Positions 55,839 to 64,000 of a DNA stretch of 64,000 nucleotides are shown here, one piece after another; position 1 is the first letter of the stretch; each line of letters begins with the position of its first letter. The stretch covers positions 1-64,000 of the forward strand of contig NZ_JAUFPS010000028.1 in NCBI RefSeq assembly GCF_030409315.1, given 5' to 3'. The notes below the pieces were generated by a model that was not told the origin of the DNA, searched no databases, and saw only the letters and a program-made list of their open reading frames with translations. The DNA is from Mucilaginibacter flavus (GTDB lineage Bacteria; Bacteroidota; Bacteroidia; Sphingobacteriales; Sphingobacteriaceae). A program made the position numbers and the translations under genes.

Positions 55839-56663
55839 ATGAGGAATATTTATGCGCTTTTATTGCTGCTGGCTATCGCTTTAAGCGCGAAAGCCCAGGA
55901 TACTACTAAAAGAGTGATGCGGCGAAGCTACACTATTGATGAAACTTCGATGGTAAAAGACTCGACCGGGAAGGTTTTGAGCTTTGCAGAATGGACTGCC
56001 TTAACCCGAACCCGTGAATACCTGGTGGTACCAGAAGATTTTGGCCAGCTTAATAATAAGTACGTTTTGTTAAAAAAAGGTGGCGATGCCATAAACCACC
56101 GCCTTCACCGCCCCGCGGGTAACATACCGGCCAACAAACCTGTCAATAACGATCCCGGTTCAGCTATTCCTCCCCAGCCGCCAGCTGGCGATCCGTATGA
56201 TAAGATGAAGAATTGGCCAAAGCCAATTGAGTCTGAGTATTTTAAAACCGGCCAGCAAATAAGATCGTTTTCCACTCATGATATTAACGGTAATAAGCTT
56301 TCATTGAAAGAGTTGCGTGGTAAAATTGTTGTGCTTAACTTTTGGTTTATTGGCTGCCCGGCCTGTATGGATGAAATTCCCGCACTTAATGAAGTATCCG
56401 CCAAATATAAAAACAATCCCAATGTAGTGTTCATCGCCGTAGCGCTTGACACTAAAAGCTATATCAAAAAGTTTTTAGCCGAAACGCCATTTAACTACCA
56501 AATAATTGATGACGGGGGCTTTTATGCTAAAACTTACGGTATTGGATTATATCCAACCAATTTAATATTAGATAAAGAAGGCAAAGTTGCAATGCATTGG
56601 GTAGGCGATGCCCCAAGCGCGCCTTACTGGATGACAAAAACAATAGATGAAAATTTGAAATAA
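55839..56663 (+). CDS. TlpA-like thioredoxin-fold protein
   Basis: This 274-residue exported redox protein has a signal peptide (about 1-19, ALSAKAQ), a Pro-rich linker (about 98-122) and a TlpA/ResA domain (about 135-270). The CxxC site is in FWFIGCPACMDEIPALN, and a cis-Pro loop lies at IGLYPTNLILDKEG. It would reduce disulfides or deliver electrons in the periplasm, as in cytochrome maturation. A terminator overlaps its stop. Confidence 0.88.
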   Translation: MRNIYALLLLLAIALSAKAQDTTKRVMRRSYTIDETSMVKDSTGKVLSFAEWTALTRTREYLVVPEDFGQLNNKYVLLKKGGDAINHRLHRPAGNIPANKPVNNDPGSAIPPQPPAGDPYDKMKNWPKPIESEYFKTGQQIRSFSTHDINGNKLSLKELRGKIVVLNFWFIGCPACMDEIPALNEVSAKYKNNPNVVFIAVALDTKSYIKKFLAETPFNYQIIDDGGFYAKTYGIGLYPTNLILDKEGKVAMHWVGDAPSAPYWMTKTIDENLK

Positions 56664-56696
56664 AAAGATCCACCTTTTTTATGGGGCGGATCTTTT
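56663..56696. terminator. Terminator after TlpA-like gene
   Basis: AAAAGATCC (56663-56671) pairs with GGATCTTTT (56688-56696), followed by ATTT; the left arm begins inside the stop codon region. Confidence 0.7.
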
Positions 56697-56784
56697 ATTT
56701 CCATCAGGTGGCTATTATTTACAAGCTACCCATAAAGGAAATCGATTTAAAAGAAAAGGCCGATATAAATATCAGCCTTTTTAT

Positions 56785-56876
56785 GAAGAAGAACCAAGAA
56801 TTAAGAGTCAAGAAGAAGCTTCAATTTACATTAACCTTTTCGTCTTGATTCCTGGCTCTTAATTCTTGACTCTATT
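56785..56876. repeat. Imperfect inverted repeat of TCAAGAATTAAGAG words
   Basis: CAAGAATTAAGAGTCAAGAA (56794-56813) is mirrored imperfectly by the right side ending GGCTCTTAATTCTTGACTCTA (about 56854-56873). It lies between the convergent TlpA-like and Fe-S carrier genes and is made of the words seen at 55677-55711. Confidence 0.55.
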
Positions 56877-57223
56877 TATACAGAGAACGAAGTTCCGCAG
56901 CCGCAGGTACTGGCAGCGTTGGGGTTATTAAATGTAAATCCGCGGGCGTTGAGGCCATCCTGGAAATCTATTTGCATGCCCATGAGGTACATGCCGTGTG
57001 CTTTATGCATAAAAACTTTAATGCCATCGATGATAAACTCCTGGTCGCCATCTTTTTTCTGATCGAAACCTAAAACATAGTTCATGCCCGAACAGCCACC
57101 ACCTTCAACACCCACACGCAAGCCAAACTCTTCGCCTATTTCTTGCTGATCTTTTAATTTAAAAAGTTCCTTTACAGCTCCCGGAGTAAATGATACCGGT
57201 AAAATTTCAACAGCAGTACTCAT
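56876..57223 (-). CDS. A-type iron-sulfur carrier (IscA/ErpA/SufA family)
   Basis: This 115-residue protein receives and delivers [2Fe-2S] or [4Fe-4S] clusters. The three Cys ligands are in EGGGCSGMNY (Cys about 44) and STCGCGTSF (Cys about 108 and 110). Length and spacing match the HesB/IscA family. No suf or isc cluster is adjacent. Confidence 0.93.
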   Translation of the reverse strand: MSTAVEILPVSFTPGAVKELFKLKDQQEIGEEFGLRVGVEGGGCSGMNYVLGFDQKKDGDQEFIIDGIKVFMHKAHGMYLMGMQIDFQDGLNARGFTFNNPNAASTCGCGTSFSV

Positions 57224-57310
57224 CTTATTTTTTATTTATCTACACAAATATAAGGTAAAATGTGGATTTTTACATCCACAGGCGTTTTATGACCTGCGTT
57301 TAACATTTTC

Positions 57311-57847
57311 ATGACCATGTTTCAACTGCCATTTTTGTTTGATATTTTAAAGTACACGGTGTCGGGTGTTGGCGTAGTGTATGTCGCTTTTTACCTGTTT
57401 AAGCCCTACCTGGATAAATCAGAAAGCATCCAGATCCTGGAACTTAAGCGCACCATCAGCAATCAAACCCTTCCTTTACGCTTGCAAGCGTATGAGCGCG
57501 TTGTGTTATTCATTGAACGCATCAACCCATCAAGCATGCTGGTTCGCCTAAACGGATCGGCCAATTCCGCTGCCGAACTGCAAGCCATTATCATGGACGA
57601 AGTGCGCAGCGAGTTTCAGCACAACATTACCCAGCAAATTTATTTAAGCGCTAAAGTATGGGCTGTAACCAAAAGGGTAAAGGAAGATACCCTGAACGTT
57701 ATTAATAACGCCGTTAAGGCCCTGCCGGCAGATACCAGCGCACTGGAACTGAGCAAAACCATCCTGGTGCATCTGAGCAAATTAGACGATGATCCTTATG
57801 AAATGGCGTTAAGCCTGATCAGACAGGATATGGAAGAGCTATTTTAA
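57311..57847 (+). CDS. Hypothetical membrane-anchored protein
   Basis: This encodes 178 residues with one N-terminal membrane helix (about 8-28, [19 protein letters not shown]) and a soluble helical domain ([46 protein letters not shown]). Conserved-looking Bacteroidota protein without a known role. It lies 5 bp before the methylmalonyl-CoA mutase gene, so the two form an operon. Confidence 0.7.
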   Translation: MTMFQLPFLFDILKYTVSGVGVVYVAFYLFKPYLDKSESIQILELKRTISNQTLPLRLQAYERVVLFIERINPSSMLVRLNGSANSAAELQAIIMDEVRSEFQHNITQQIYLSAKVWAVTKRVKEDTLNVINNAVKALPADTSALELSKTILVHLSKLDDDPYEMALSLIRQDMEELF

Positions 57848-57852
57848 CCGCC

Positions 57853-59397
57853 ATGGCCAAAAAGCGCAGCACCACATCGGGTATCGAAATAAAGGAGGTT
57901 TATACCGGTCCATCGCATATGGATGAGTTGCCGGGTGAGTTTCCTTTTACCCGCGGTATTCAAAAGGATATGTACCGCGGCAAACCCTGGACCATGCGCC
58001 AATACGCCGGCTTCTCAACAGCCGAAGAATCAAACAAGCGGTACCACTATTTATTAAGCCAGGGTACAACCGGCCTATCGGTAGCGTTCGACCTGCCCAC
58101 CCAGATAGGTTACGATAGTGACCATGAACTATCAGAAGGTGAAGTAGGCAAAGTAGGTGTAGCCATTGATTCGTTGCAGGATATGGAAATTCTGTTTGCT
58201 GGCATCCAGCTAAAGGATATCACTACCAGCATGACCATTAACGCCACCGCGGCAACCCTGCTGGCCATGTATATCGCGTTAGCAAAAAAACAAGGGGCCG
58301 ATTTAACACAAATTTCCGGCACCATCCAAAACGATATATTAAAGGAGTACGCCGCCCGGGGTACTTATATATACCCGCCCACGCCATCCATGCGGCTAAT
58401 CACCGATGTGTTTGAGTACTGTAGCAAGGAAGTCCCTAAATGGAATACCATATCCATATCGGGCTACCACATCCGCGAGGCGGGATCAACGGCCGTACAG
58501 GAATTGGCGTTTACCCTGGCCAATGGCAAAGCCTATTTAAAGGCCGCCCTTGAAAAGGGTTTGGATATTAATGTATTTGCCAAACGCCTTTCTTTCTTTT
58601 TTAACTGCCACAATAATTTTTTTGAAGAGATAGCCAAGTTTAGGGCCGCCAGGCGCATGTGGGCACATATCACCAAAGAATTAGGCGCTACAGACGAAGG
58701 TGCGCAAAAGCTAAGATTCCATACCCAAACCGGGGGATCGACATTAACGGCGCAACAGCCGTTTAATAATATCATCAGGGTGAGCAATCAGGCATTGGCA
58801 GCGGTATTGGGCGGTACGCAGTCATTACATACCAATGGTTACGACGAAGCCCTGTCCTTACCAACCGAAGCTGCCGCTAAAATAGCTCTGCGTACCCAGC
58901 AAATCATCGCTTTTGAAAGCGGGGTTACCGATACGGTCGATCCGCTGGCCGGCTCCTACTTTGTGGAAGCCCTAACCAACGATATTGAAGCCGCCGCGCA
59001 GCTATATATAGATAAGATAGATGCCCTGGGCGGCGCGGTGAAAGCCATTGAGCAGGATTACATTCAGCAGGAGATAGCAGCATCGGCTTATCAGTACCAA
59101 AACGACATTGAATGTGGAGAAAAAGTATTGGTAGGTGTTAATAAGTTTACCCAGCCCGAGGAGGCTCCCTCAAACGTTTTCAGGGTTGATGATGCTATCC
59201 GCCAGATGCAGGTAGAAAAAATAAAAAATCTCAAAAACAAAAGGGATAATGAGGCTGTTAAAGAAAACTTACAACTATTAAGAATAGCAGCTTTGGGCAC
59301 AGAAAACTTAATGCCTTTAATAGTATCTTCGGTTGAAAGTTATGCTACCCTGGGGGAAATCGCTGATACACTGCGCGATGTTTTTGGGGAGTATTAG
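57853..59397 (+). CDS. Methylmalonyl-CoA mutase family, large-subunit catalytic domain
   Basis: This 514-residue acyl-CoA mutase (alpha-chain TIM barrel) interconverts methylmalonyl-CoA and succinyl-CoA or a related pair. Landmarks: [97 protein letters not shown] and [19 protein letters not shown]. It lacks the C-terminal B12-binding domain, which must be a separate small subunit; none is in the window. It is the kind of split mutase common in Bacteroidota. Confidence 0.95.
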   Translation: MAKKRSTTSGIEIKEVYTGPSHMDELPGEFPFTRGIQKDMYRGKPWTMRQYAGFSTAEESNKRYHYLLSQGTTGLSVAFDLPTQIGYDSDHELSEGEVGKVGVAIDSLQDMEILFAGIQLKDITTSMTINATAATLLAMYIALAKKQGADLTQISGTIQNDILKEYAARGTYIYPPTPSMRLITDVFEYCSKEVPKWNTISISGYHIREAGSTAVQELAFTLANGKAYLKAALEKGLDINVFAKRLSFFFNCHNNFFEEIAKFRAARRMWAHITKELGATDEGAQKLRFHTQTGGSTLTAQQPFNNIIRVSNQALAAVLGGTQSLHTNGYDEALSLPTEAAAKIALRTQQIIAFESGVTDTVDPLAGSYFVEALTNDIEAAAQLYIDKIDALGGAVKAIEQDYIQQEIAASAYQYQNDIECGEKVLVGVNKFTQPEEAPSNVFRVDDAIRQMQVEKIKNLKNKRDNEAVKENLQLLRIAALGTENLMPLIVSSVESYATLGEIADTLRDVFGEY

Positions 59398-59834
59398 TAT
59401 CGCAGATATGGCATTTGAAGCAGTGCGGACACCGTGCCATAATTAACAAAGACCAGCTTTTATTTTTATTAGGCACACCACCAGTGCTTTAGTTTTTTAG
59501 TGCAACATAAATGGTTAAAATGGCTCAACAATTGACCTCATTTTACCGTATAATTAGCATTAAAAAAACGCACTATTTCCATGATTTTGAGCAATTTAAT
59601 TCATGGAAAAAATTTTAATTTTTAAATAATACAATTGCGTTTTTTATTGTCAAAAATTGCATTACATACAAAATTTATACTTAAAAACAACTTTTGTTAA
59701 CAACTTGTGAAATGTTAAAAAAGTTGAAATTTAATTTTTTTATAAGCTTTTTTTGGCAATATTCGATGTTCCGTAGCAGGCTCATCTGGGTGGTAGCTGA
59801 GGGGTTGGAAATCAAATAATTACTTATATCTAAT
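59398..59834. other. 437-bp AT-rich gene-free region upstream of dnaA, possible oriC
   Basis: This stretch before dnaA holds no gene. It is very AT-rich between about 59560 and 59760 and includes TTGTTAACAACTTGTGAA near 59694-59711. No clean TTATCCACA-type DnaA box was found, so an origin is only suggested by position. It must also contain the dnaA promoter. Confidence 0.4.
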
Positions 59835-61262
59835 ATGGAAAAAACTTGTACTAACGTTTGGAATAGCTGCCTTCAGATCATAAAGGACAACATACCGGCC
59901 CAGAGTTTTAAAACCTGGTTTGAGCCGATAAAAGCTTTAAGGATGGAAGGAAGCGTATTAACCATACAAGTGCCAAGTTTATTCTTTTACGAGTGGCTTG
60001 AAGAGCACTATGTAGGCTTGTTGCGCAAAACAATTAAAAAACAATTGGGCGACGAAGGGCGTTTGGAATACAATATTGTTGTTGAGCAATCATCATCAAG
60101 CAAACCATACACTACTAATATGCCATCGAACGGAAACGGAGCCGAGTCGAAAAACCAGTCTATGCCGATCCCGATCTCTATTAATAAGGATATCAAAAAT
60201 CCGTTTGTGATCCCCGGCCTTAAAAAACTGAATGTAGACCCGCAATTAAACAGGAACTACACCTTCGAAAACTTTGTTGAGGGTGATTGTAACCGCCTGG
60301 CCCGCTCTGCAGGTTATGCCGTGGCTGCAAAACCCGGAGGCACCTCTTTTAACCCCTTAATGATATACGGCGGCGTTGGGTTAGGTAAAACTCACCTGGC
60401 GCAGGCTATAGGTAACGAAATTAAACGCTCGTTACCAGATAAGCTGGTACTATATGTATCGTGCGAGAAGTTTACCCAACAATTTGTTGACGCGTTAAAA
60501 CACAATAACATTAACGATTTTGTGAACTTTTACCAGGCCATTGATGTACTGATCATGGATGATGTACACAACTTTGCCGGCAAAGAAAAAACACAGGATT
60601 TCTTCTTCCATATATTTAACCACCTGCATCAAAGCGGCAGGCAATTGATCATCACATCAGATAAAGCCCCTAAGGATCTGGCCGGTTTAGAAGAACGTTT
60701 GTTATCGAGGTTTAAATGGGGCCTATCGGCAGATTTGACCGTGCCCGATCTGGAAACCCGTATGGCTATCCTTAAAAATAAAATTTACCAGGATGGTATC
60801 GAGTTATCAAATGATGTGGTTGAATACGTAGCCCACAATATTGATAACAACGTACGTGAACTGGAAGGTGCCATGGTGTCCCTGTTAGCTCAATCAACCC
60901 TTAACCGTAAGGAGATTGATTTGAACCTTGCTAAACAAATGTTGAAAAACTTTGTGAAGAACTCTTCTAAAGAAATTTCGATGGAGTACATTCAAAGCCT
61001 GGTTTGCGAGTATTTTGAGGTACCTATTGAGATGGTGAAATCACAAACCCGCAAACGCGAAATAGTGCAGGCCCGTCAAATATCCATGTACCTGGCCAAG
61101 GCGCATACCAAAAGCTCATTAAAATCAATTGGTCATTTCTTTGGCGGTCGTGACCATTCTACCGTGATTTACGCCTGCCAAACCGTTGAGGATTTAATTG
61201 ATACCGATAAGAAATTTAAAGGCTACGTTGCCGACATTCAGAAGAAACTGAAAATGTCATAA
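59835..61262 (+). CDS. dnaA: Chromosomal replication initiator DnaA
   Basis: This 475-residue AAA+ ATPase binds DnaA boxes and opens the origin. Order: domain I (1-80, FKTWFEPIKALRMEG), a short linker, AAA+ domain with Walker A GGVGLGKT (179-186), Walker B VLIMDDVHNF (about 236-245) and sensor residues, then the domain IV DNA-binding signature near residues 405-460 (SQTRKREIVQARQISMYLA and FFGGRDHSTVIYAC). Length and motifs are normal. A terminator follows. Confidence 0.98.
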   Translation: MEKTCTNVWNSCLQIIKDNIPAQSFKTWFEPIKALRMEGSVLTIQVPSLFFYEWLEEHYVGLLRKTIKKQLGDEGRLEYNIVVEQSSSSKPYTTNMPSNGNGAESKNQSMPIPISINKDIKNPFVIPGLKKLNVDPQLNRNYTFENFVEGDCNRLARSAGYAVAAKPGGTSFNPLMIYGGVGLGKTHLAQAIGNEIKRSLPDKLVLYVSCEKFTQQFVDALKHNNINDFVNFYQAIDVLIMDDVHNFAGKEKTQDFFFHIFNHLHQSGRQLIITSDKAPKDLAGLEERLLSRFKWGLSADLTVPDLETRMAILKNKIYQDGIELSNDVVEYVAHNIDNNVRELEGAMVSLLAQSTLNRKEIDLNLAKQMLKNFVKNSSKEISMEYIQSLVCEYFEVPIEMVKSQTRKREIVQARQISMYLAKAHTKSSLKSIGHFFGGRDHSTVIYACQTVEDLIDTDKKFKGYVADIQKKLKMS

Positions 61263-61284
61263 CTGACCAGATAATCATATTACT

Positions 61285-61318
61285 AAAGCCCTGTATGTTT
61301 AACATGCAGGGCTTTTTT
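61285..61318 (+). terminator. Terminator of dnaA
   Basis: AAAGCCCTG (61285-61293) and CAGGGCTTT (61307-61315) with an inner ATGTT/AACAT extension, followed by a T-run. Confidence 0.9.
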
Positions 61319-61378
61319 GTGAGTTGTTAGAAGTTGTAAAAATATATACCTACCCATGACGTTTTGTAAAAAAAGTTT

Positions 61379-61464
61379 GTCATTTTGAGGAACGAAGGAT
61401 CTTCTTCGCCGTGCTAATTGCAGACTTTTATAGCGAAGAAGATTCTTCGTGCCTCATCAATGAC
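61379..61464. repeat. GTCATTTTGAGGAACGAAGG-type inverted repeat
   Basis: The arm 61379-61409 (GTCATTTTGAGGAACGAAGG onward) is mirrored imperfectly by 61433-61464 (GCGAAGAAGATTCTTCGTGC onward to CAATGAC). Between 61263 and 61580 there is no gene. The motif looks like a REP-like intergenic element of Bacteroidota. Confidence 0.55.
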
Positions 61465-61580
61465 AGGGTGGATAAGGTTGTTCTTACGTCATCCCCACCT
61501 TCAAAGTCCGCCGGATTTTACAACTCGCAATGACGGTTTTTTGTGCATAATGTTTTTATGAAATCGCTTTAAGCAGCTCC

Positions 61581-62861
61581 TTAGTTCGCCAGGTATATTT
61601 TTCCCTCCTTCATGATAAAGCTTACGTTTTTCATGGTTTTTATATCAGCCAGCGGGTCGCCGTCAACCGCTATGATATCGGCAAACTTCCCTTTGTTGAT
61701 GCTGCCAATTTTTGAGCTAAGGCCCAATAATTCGGCGGCGCTGCTGGTTGCCGCTTTAATGGCTTCCATGGGCGGCATGCCGGCCTCAACCATATACTGA
61801 AACTCAATATAATTTTTGCCGTGCGCGTAAACGCCGGCATCGGTACCAAAAGCTATTTTAACACCTGCTTTATAAGCTTTGGTAAACGTTTGTTGTATCT
61901 GCGGACCAATCTCCAACGCCTTACGGGCAATTACTGGAGGAAAGAAGCCCGGAATGCGGGCCGAGTCGGCTACTGATTTACCGGCGATGATGGTTGGCAC
62001 ATACCAGGTGCCGTACTGCTTGGCCAGTTTCATGTCTTCGTCGTCCATAAAAGTGCCGTGTTCTATAGAGGTTACACCGCCTAATATCGCTCTGCGTATA
62101 CCTTCGGCACCATGGGCGTGGCAGGCCACTTTAAGGCCGTAATCTTTGGCAGTTTCTACAACGGCCTTTATTTCATCAATGCTGAATTGCGCGCCAGATC
62201 CATCCTCGCTTAAATCCAATACCCCGCCGGTTGATGCTATTTTGATTACGTCCGATCCGCGTTTAAACTGGAGCCGCACCGCTTTTATCAGCTCGTCGCG
62301 ACCATCGGCTACACCATCATCCGGACCCATGCGGTGGTTAAAGGCGTCGTCCCTGAACCCGTCAGATGGGTCCATATGCCCGCCGCTGGCCGATATTGCC
62401 CTGCCGGCGGTTATCACCCTTGGCCCATCAACCAAACCACGCCTTATAGCTTTGCGCAGGCTGATGTTTACACCGCTGCCACCCAAATCACGGACGGTGG
62501 TAAAGCCCGCCATTAACGTGCGTTTGGCAAATACCGACGCCTGGTAGGCAATATCGGCATCTGTTAAGGTAAATATCTCCGCGGTAGACTCTTTGCTGAA
62601 TTGCAATTCAAGGTGTACATGGCAATCAATAAGGCCCGGCATTACCGTTTTGTTTTGCATGTTGATAAGCTTATCCGCACCGGTACCGGAGGTATAACCC
62701 TTTTGTATATCAATAATATTTTTGTCTTCAATAACAATAGTCATTTGGGTTTGGGCTGTGGCAGATGTGCCATCGATGAGTTTGCCGCATTGGATATAAG
62801 TTTTTTGGGCGAAGGCTGCTTGCGTGAAAAGCAGTGAAATGATGAGTAGTTTTTTATGCAT
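61581..62861 (-). CDS. Secreted amidohydrolase, paralogue of 27500-28771
   Basis: This 426-residue metal-dependent hydrolase has a signal peptide (about 1-18, TQAAFAQ). Metal ligands: GLIDCHVHLEL (two His), KVACHAHGAEG (His), TSIEHGTFMD (His) and AFGTDAGVYAHG (Asp). The layout matches the imidazolonepropionase-like/Xaa-Pro dipeptidase group. It shares with the 27500 paralogue the order of all motifs and the NP/DPLADI-type C terminus. The substrate is unknown. Confidence 0.87.
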   Translation of the reverse strand: MHKKLLIISLLFTQAAFAQKTYIQCGKLIDGTSATAQTQMTIVIEDKNIIDIQKGYTSGTGADKLINMQNKTVMPGLIDCHVHLELQFSKESTAEIFTLTDADIAYQASVFAKRTLMAGFTTVRDLGGSGVNISLRKAIRRGLVDGPRVITAGRAISASGGHMDPSDGFRDDAFNHRMGPDDGVADGRDELIKAVRLQFKRGSDVIKIASTGGVLDLSEDGSGAQFSIDEIKAVVETAKDYGLKVACHAHGAEGIRRAILGGVTSIEHGTFMDDEDMKLAKQYGTWYVPTIIAGKSVADSARIPGFFPPVIARKALEIGPQIQQTFTKAYKAGVKIAFGTDAGVYAHGKNYIEFQYMVEAGMPPMEAIKAATSSAAELLGLSSKIGSINKGKFADIIAVDGDPLADIKTMKNVSFIMKEGKIYLAN

Positions 62862-63026
62862 AAGGATATTGGGTTGATATACAAGCTAATATAAGGTTTT
62901 TATTGAAGATATAGGTATGGCGGATTGGTAACAAAAAGCTTTTGTATGAATTAATTCTGTCCTTATTTAACCGTTAGTGGCACAGTTACTTAGTTGTCGA
63001 AATAAAAAAGCGTAGGGCGTGTGCGA

Positions 63027-63156
63027 TTCCCTCCCTGGGGAAGGAGGGAGGTAGGGGTTTAATTAGCTATTCCTTACCATGGCGATGAATCGCTTGTAGA
63101 AACCCCTCCCTGCCTTTGCGCTCATTGCCAGCCTCACCCATCCCGTTGGGAGGGAA
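63027..63156. repeat. CCCTCCC-type inverted repeat, 130 bp
   Basis: TTCCCTCCC (63027-63035) pairs with GGGAGGGAA (63148-63156); inside, AGGGGTTT (63053-63060) pairs with AAACCCCT (63100-63107). It resembles the block at 43592-43713. The rest of 62862-63351 (490 bp) holds no gene; the AT-rich last 120 bp likely hold the promoter of the next gene. Confidence 0.5.
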
Positions 63157-63351
63157 CTGAAAGACTCAGGAAATCAACAACCATAACGTTGATACAAAAG
63201 CGTGCATCACCTGTACGTAATCGAACACCTGAATTAATTATTTTAATATAATTAATTGATTGTCTGTGTTTTAAATAAATGGCACATGTTTTATTCTATA
63301 AGGTTAGTAGTATATACGTTTTTACATCAAAACCAACCTATTGAACAACTT

Positions 63352-64000
63352 ATGAACGTAGAGGATCACGTTTGGGAACTGGCAACAAAAAAACTGGCGG
63401 GAGAAGCTTCGGAAGAGGAACTGCACGAGCTGGATTTTTTATTGATAGAAAATCCCGAACTTAAAACCTCGCTAATGCTTATTTTTAACTGGTGGCAGGA
63501 AGAGCAACCCAACGCCGATGCAAACAGCTATTTGCTTTTTGACCGGATACTAAAAAACATAAAACCGGAAGTTGAGGCCGTGGCGCAAAATATACCTAAA
63601 CTACAGCCTCCCGCCCCCGGGTATATAAACATAAAGAAACCCGTAATTAAAAAATCTGCTTTAATTAACATCGGTATGATTAAAAATTATTTAAAAGTTG
63701 CCATAAGGCAGCTACGCAAACAAAAAATGTACACTGCTATTAAAATTGGTGGCTTTGCTTTTAGTATCGCGGCCTGTTTGTTAATAGCGTTATACATTCG
63801 TGATGAGCTTAGTTTTGATAAAAACTACCCCGATGCCGACCGCATTTATCGCATTGCAGGGGCCTATAACCTGGACGGGATACATGACAAAGGGGTAGAC
63901 TGGCCCGCTGTAATGGCCAAAACCGTTAAAAACAATTATCCCGAAGTAGAAAAGGCTGGTCGCCTGATGCCCAACTCGCTGTTTTGGGGTGCCGGTAGTA
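63352..64000 (+). CDS. FtsX-type ABC permease with FecR-N-like prefix, 3' end outside window
   Basis: The frame from ATG 63352 is open to the last base, so the gene is cut by the window. The first about 108 residues are cytosolic and begin WELATKKLAGEASEEELHEL, which resembles the helical N-terminal segment of FecR anti-sigma factors. At ATG 63676 the canonical FtsX permease start appears: MIKNYLKVAIRQLRKQKMYT, a membrane helix (KIGGFAFSIAACLLIALYI), then RDELSFDKNYPDADRIYRIAG, the start of the MacB-PCD periplasmic domain. In-frame continuity across 63676 shows a true fusion rather than two genes. Its full length and any ATPase partner are not visible. Confidence 0.8.
   Translation, partial: MNVEDHVWELATKKLAGEASEEELHELDFLLIENPELKTSLMLIFNWWQEEQPNADANSYLLFDRILKNIKPEVEAVAQNIPKLQPPAPGYINIKKPVIKKSALINIGMIKNYLKVAIRQLRKQKMYTAIKIGGFAFSIAACLLIALYIRDELSFDKNYPDADRIYRIAGAYNLDGIHDKGVDWPAVMAKTVKNNYPEVEKAGRLMPNSLFWGAGS

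Overview
The window is from a Bacteroidota chromosome, most likely Sphingobacteriaceae and Mucilaginibacter-like. This is inferred from family content: a TonB receptor paired with DUF4249 lipoproteins, a DUF4846 protein, Bacteroidota-type FtsX permeases, an IF-2 with a long Pro/Ala/Val and Gly/Asn linker, an IntDOT-like integrase lacking the first catalytic Arg, and an acyl-ACP desaturase. It holds about 57 protein genes, one tRNA, many hairpin-type intergenic repeats, and dnaA with a possible origin region beside it. No rRNA, CRISPR array or intact insertion sequence was seen.

Bases 1 to about 7430 are accessory DNA: an integrative mobilizable element in the 3' end of a tRNA-Asp(GTC) gene. 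From the tRNA inward it has a tyrosine recombinase, an excisionase-like HTH protein, a large palindrome that is a good oriT candidate, mobC, a relaxase with a second small membrane-protein frame nested in its 3' end, a FecR-N-like small protein, an XRE regulator divergent from an unknown gene, a 0.65 kb gene-free stretch with two copies of a two-hairpin repeat, and the 3' part of an AAA_13/SMC-like ATPase that may be defence cargo. The left end of the element is outside the window.

7.7-16.1 kb is a reverse-strand outer-membrane operon: a secreted unknown, an STN-type TonB receptor, two DUF4249 lipoproteins and a large periplasmic MG2/plug-like protein. 16.7-21.6 kb is the rimP-nusA-infB translation/transcription operon. 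21.7-26.7 kb holds a lipoprotein, a YkuD_2-type transpeptidase, an ABC ATPase and an ECF sigma/anti-sigma-like/beta-barrel operon. A PIN-domain toxin pair, an amidohydrolase and a PAS protein that ends after the HisKA helix follow.

32.4-40.6 kb is the most interesting chromosomal locus: a GH5 glycanase divergent from a four-gene unit made of a histidine kinase, a BcsB-like periplasmic protein, a processive GT2 synthase carrying an N-terminal GspE-N/MshEN-type domain, and a polytopic membrane protein. It looks like a cellulose-synthase-like exopolysaccharide system whose possible c-di-GMP sensor is fused to the synthase. Directly downstream is a stand-alone PycTM (Pycsar effector-type) membrane protein with no cyclase in the window.

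41.5-64 kb is mostly housekeeping or envelope genes: MscS, aldo/keto reductase, DUF4846 with an M23 peptidase, pentapeptide protein, prolyl oligopeptidase, beta-barrel protein, GNAT, TerC, a HigBA pair, PgpA, FtsX permease, TlpA-like redoxin, an A-type Fe-S carrier, methylmalonyl-CoA mutase large subunit, dnaA, a second amidohydrolase, and the start of an FtsX permease with a FecR-N-like prefix, cut by the right edge. Intergenic spaces repeatedly carry palindromes, some built from short repeated words and some resembling Bacteroidota REP-like elements.
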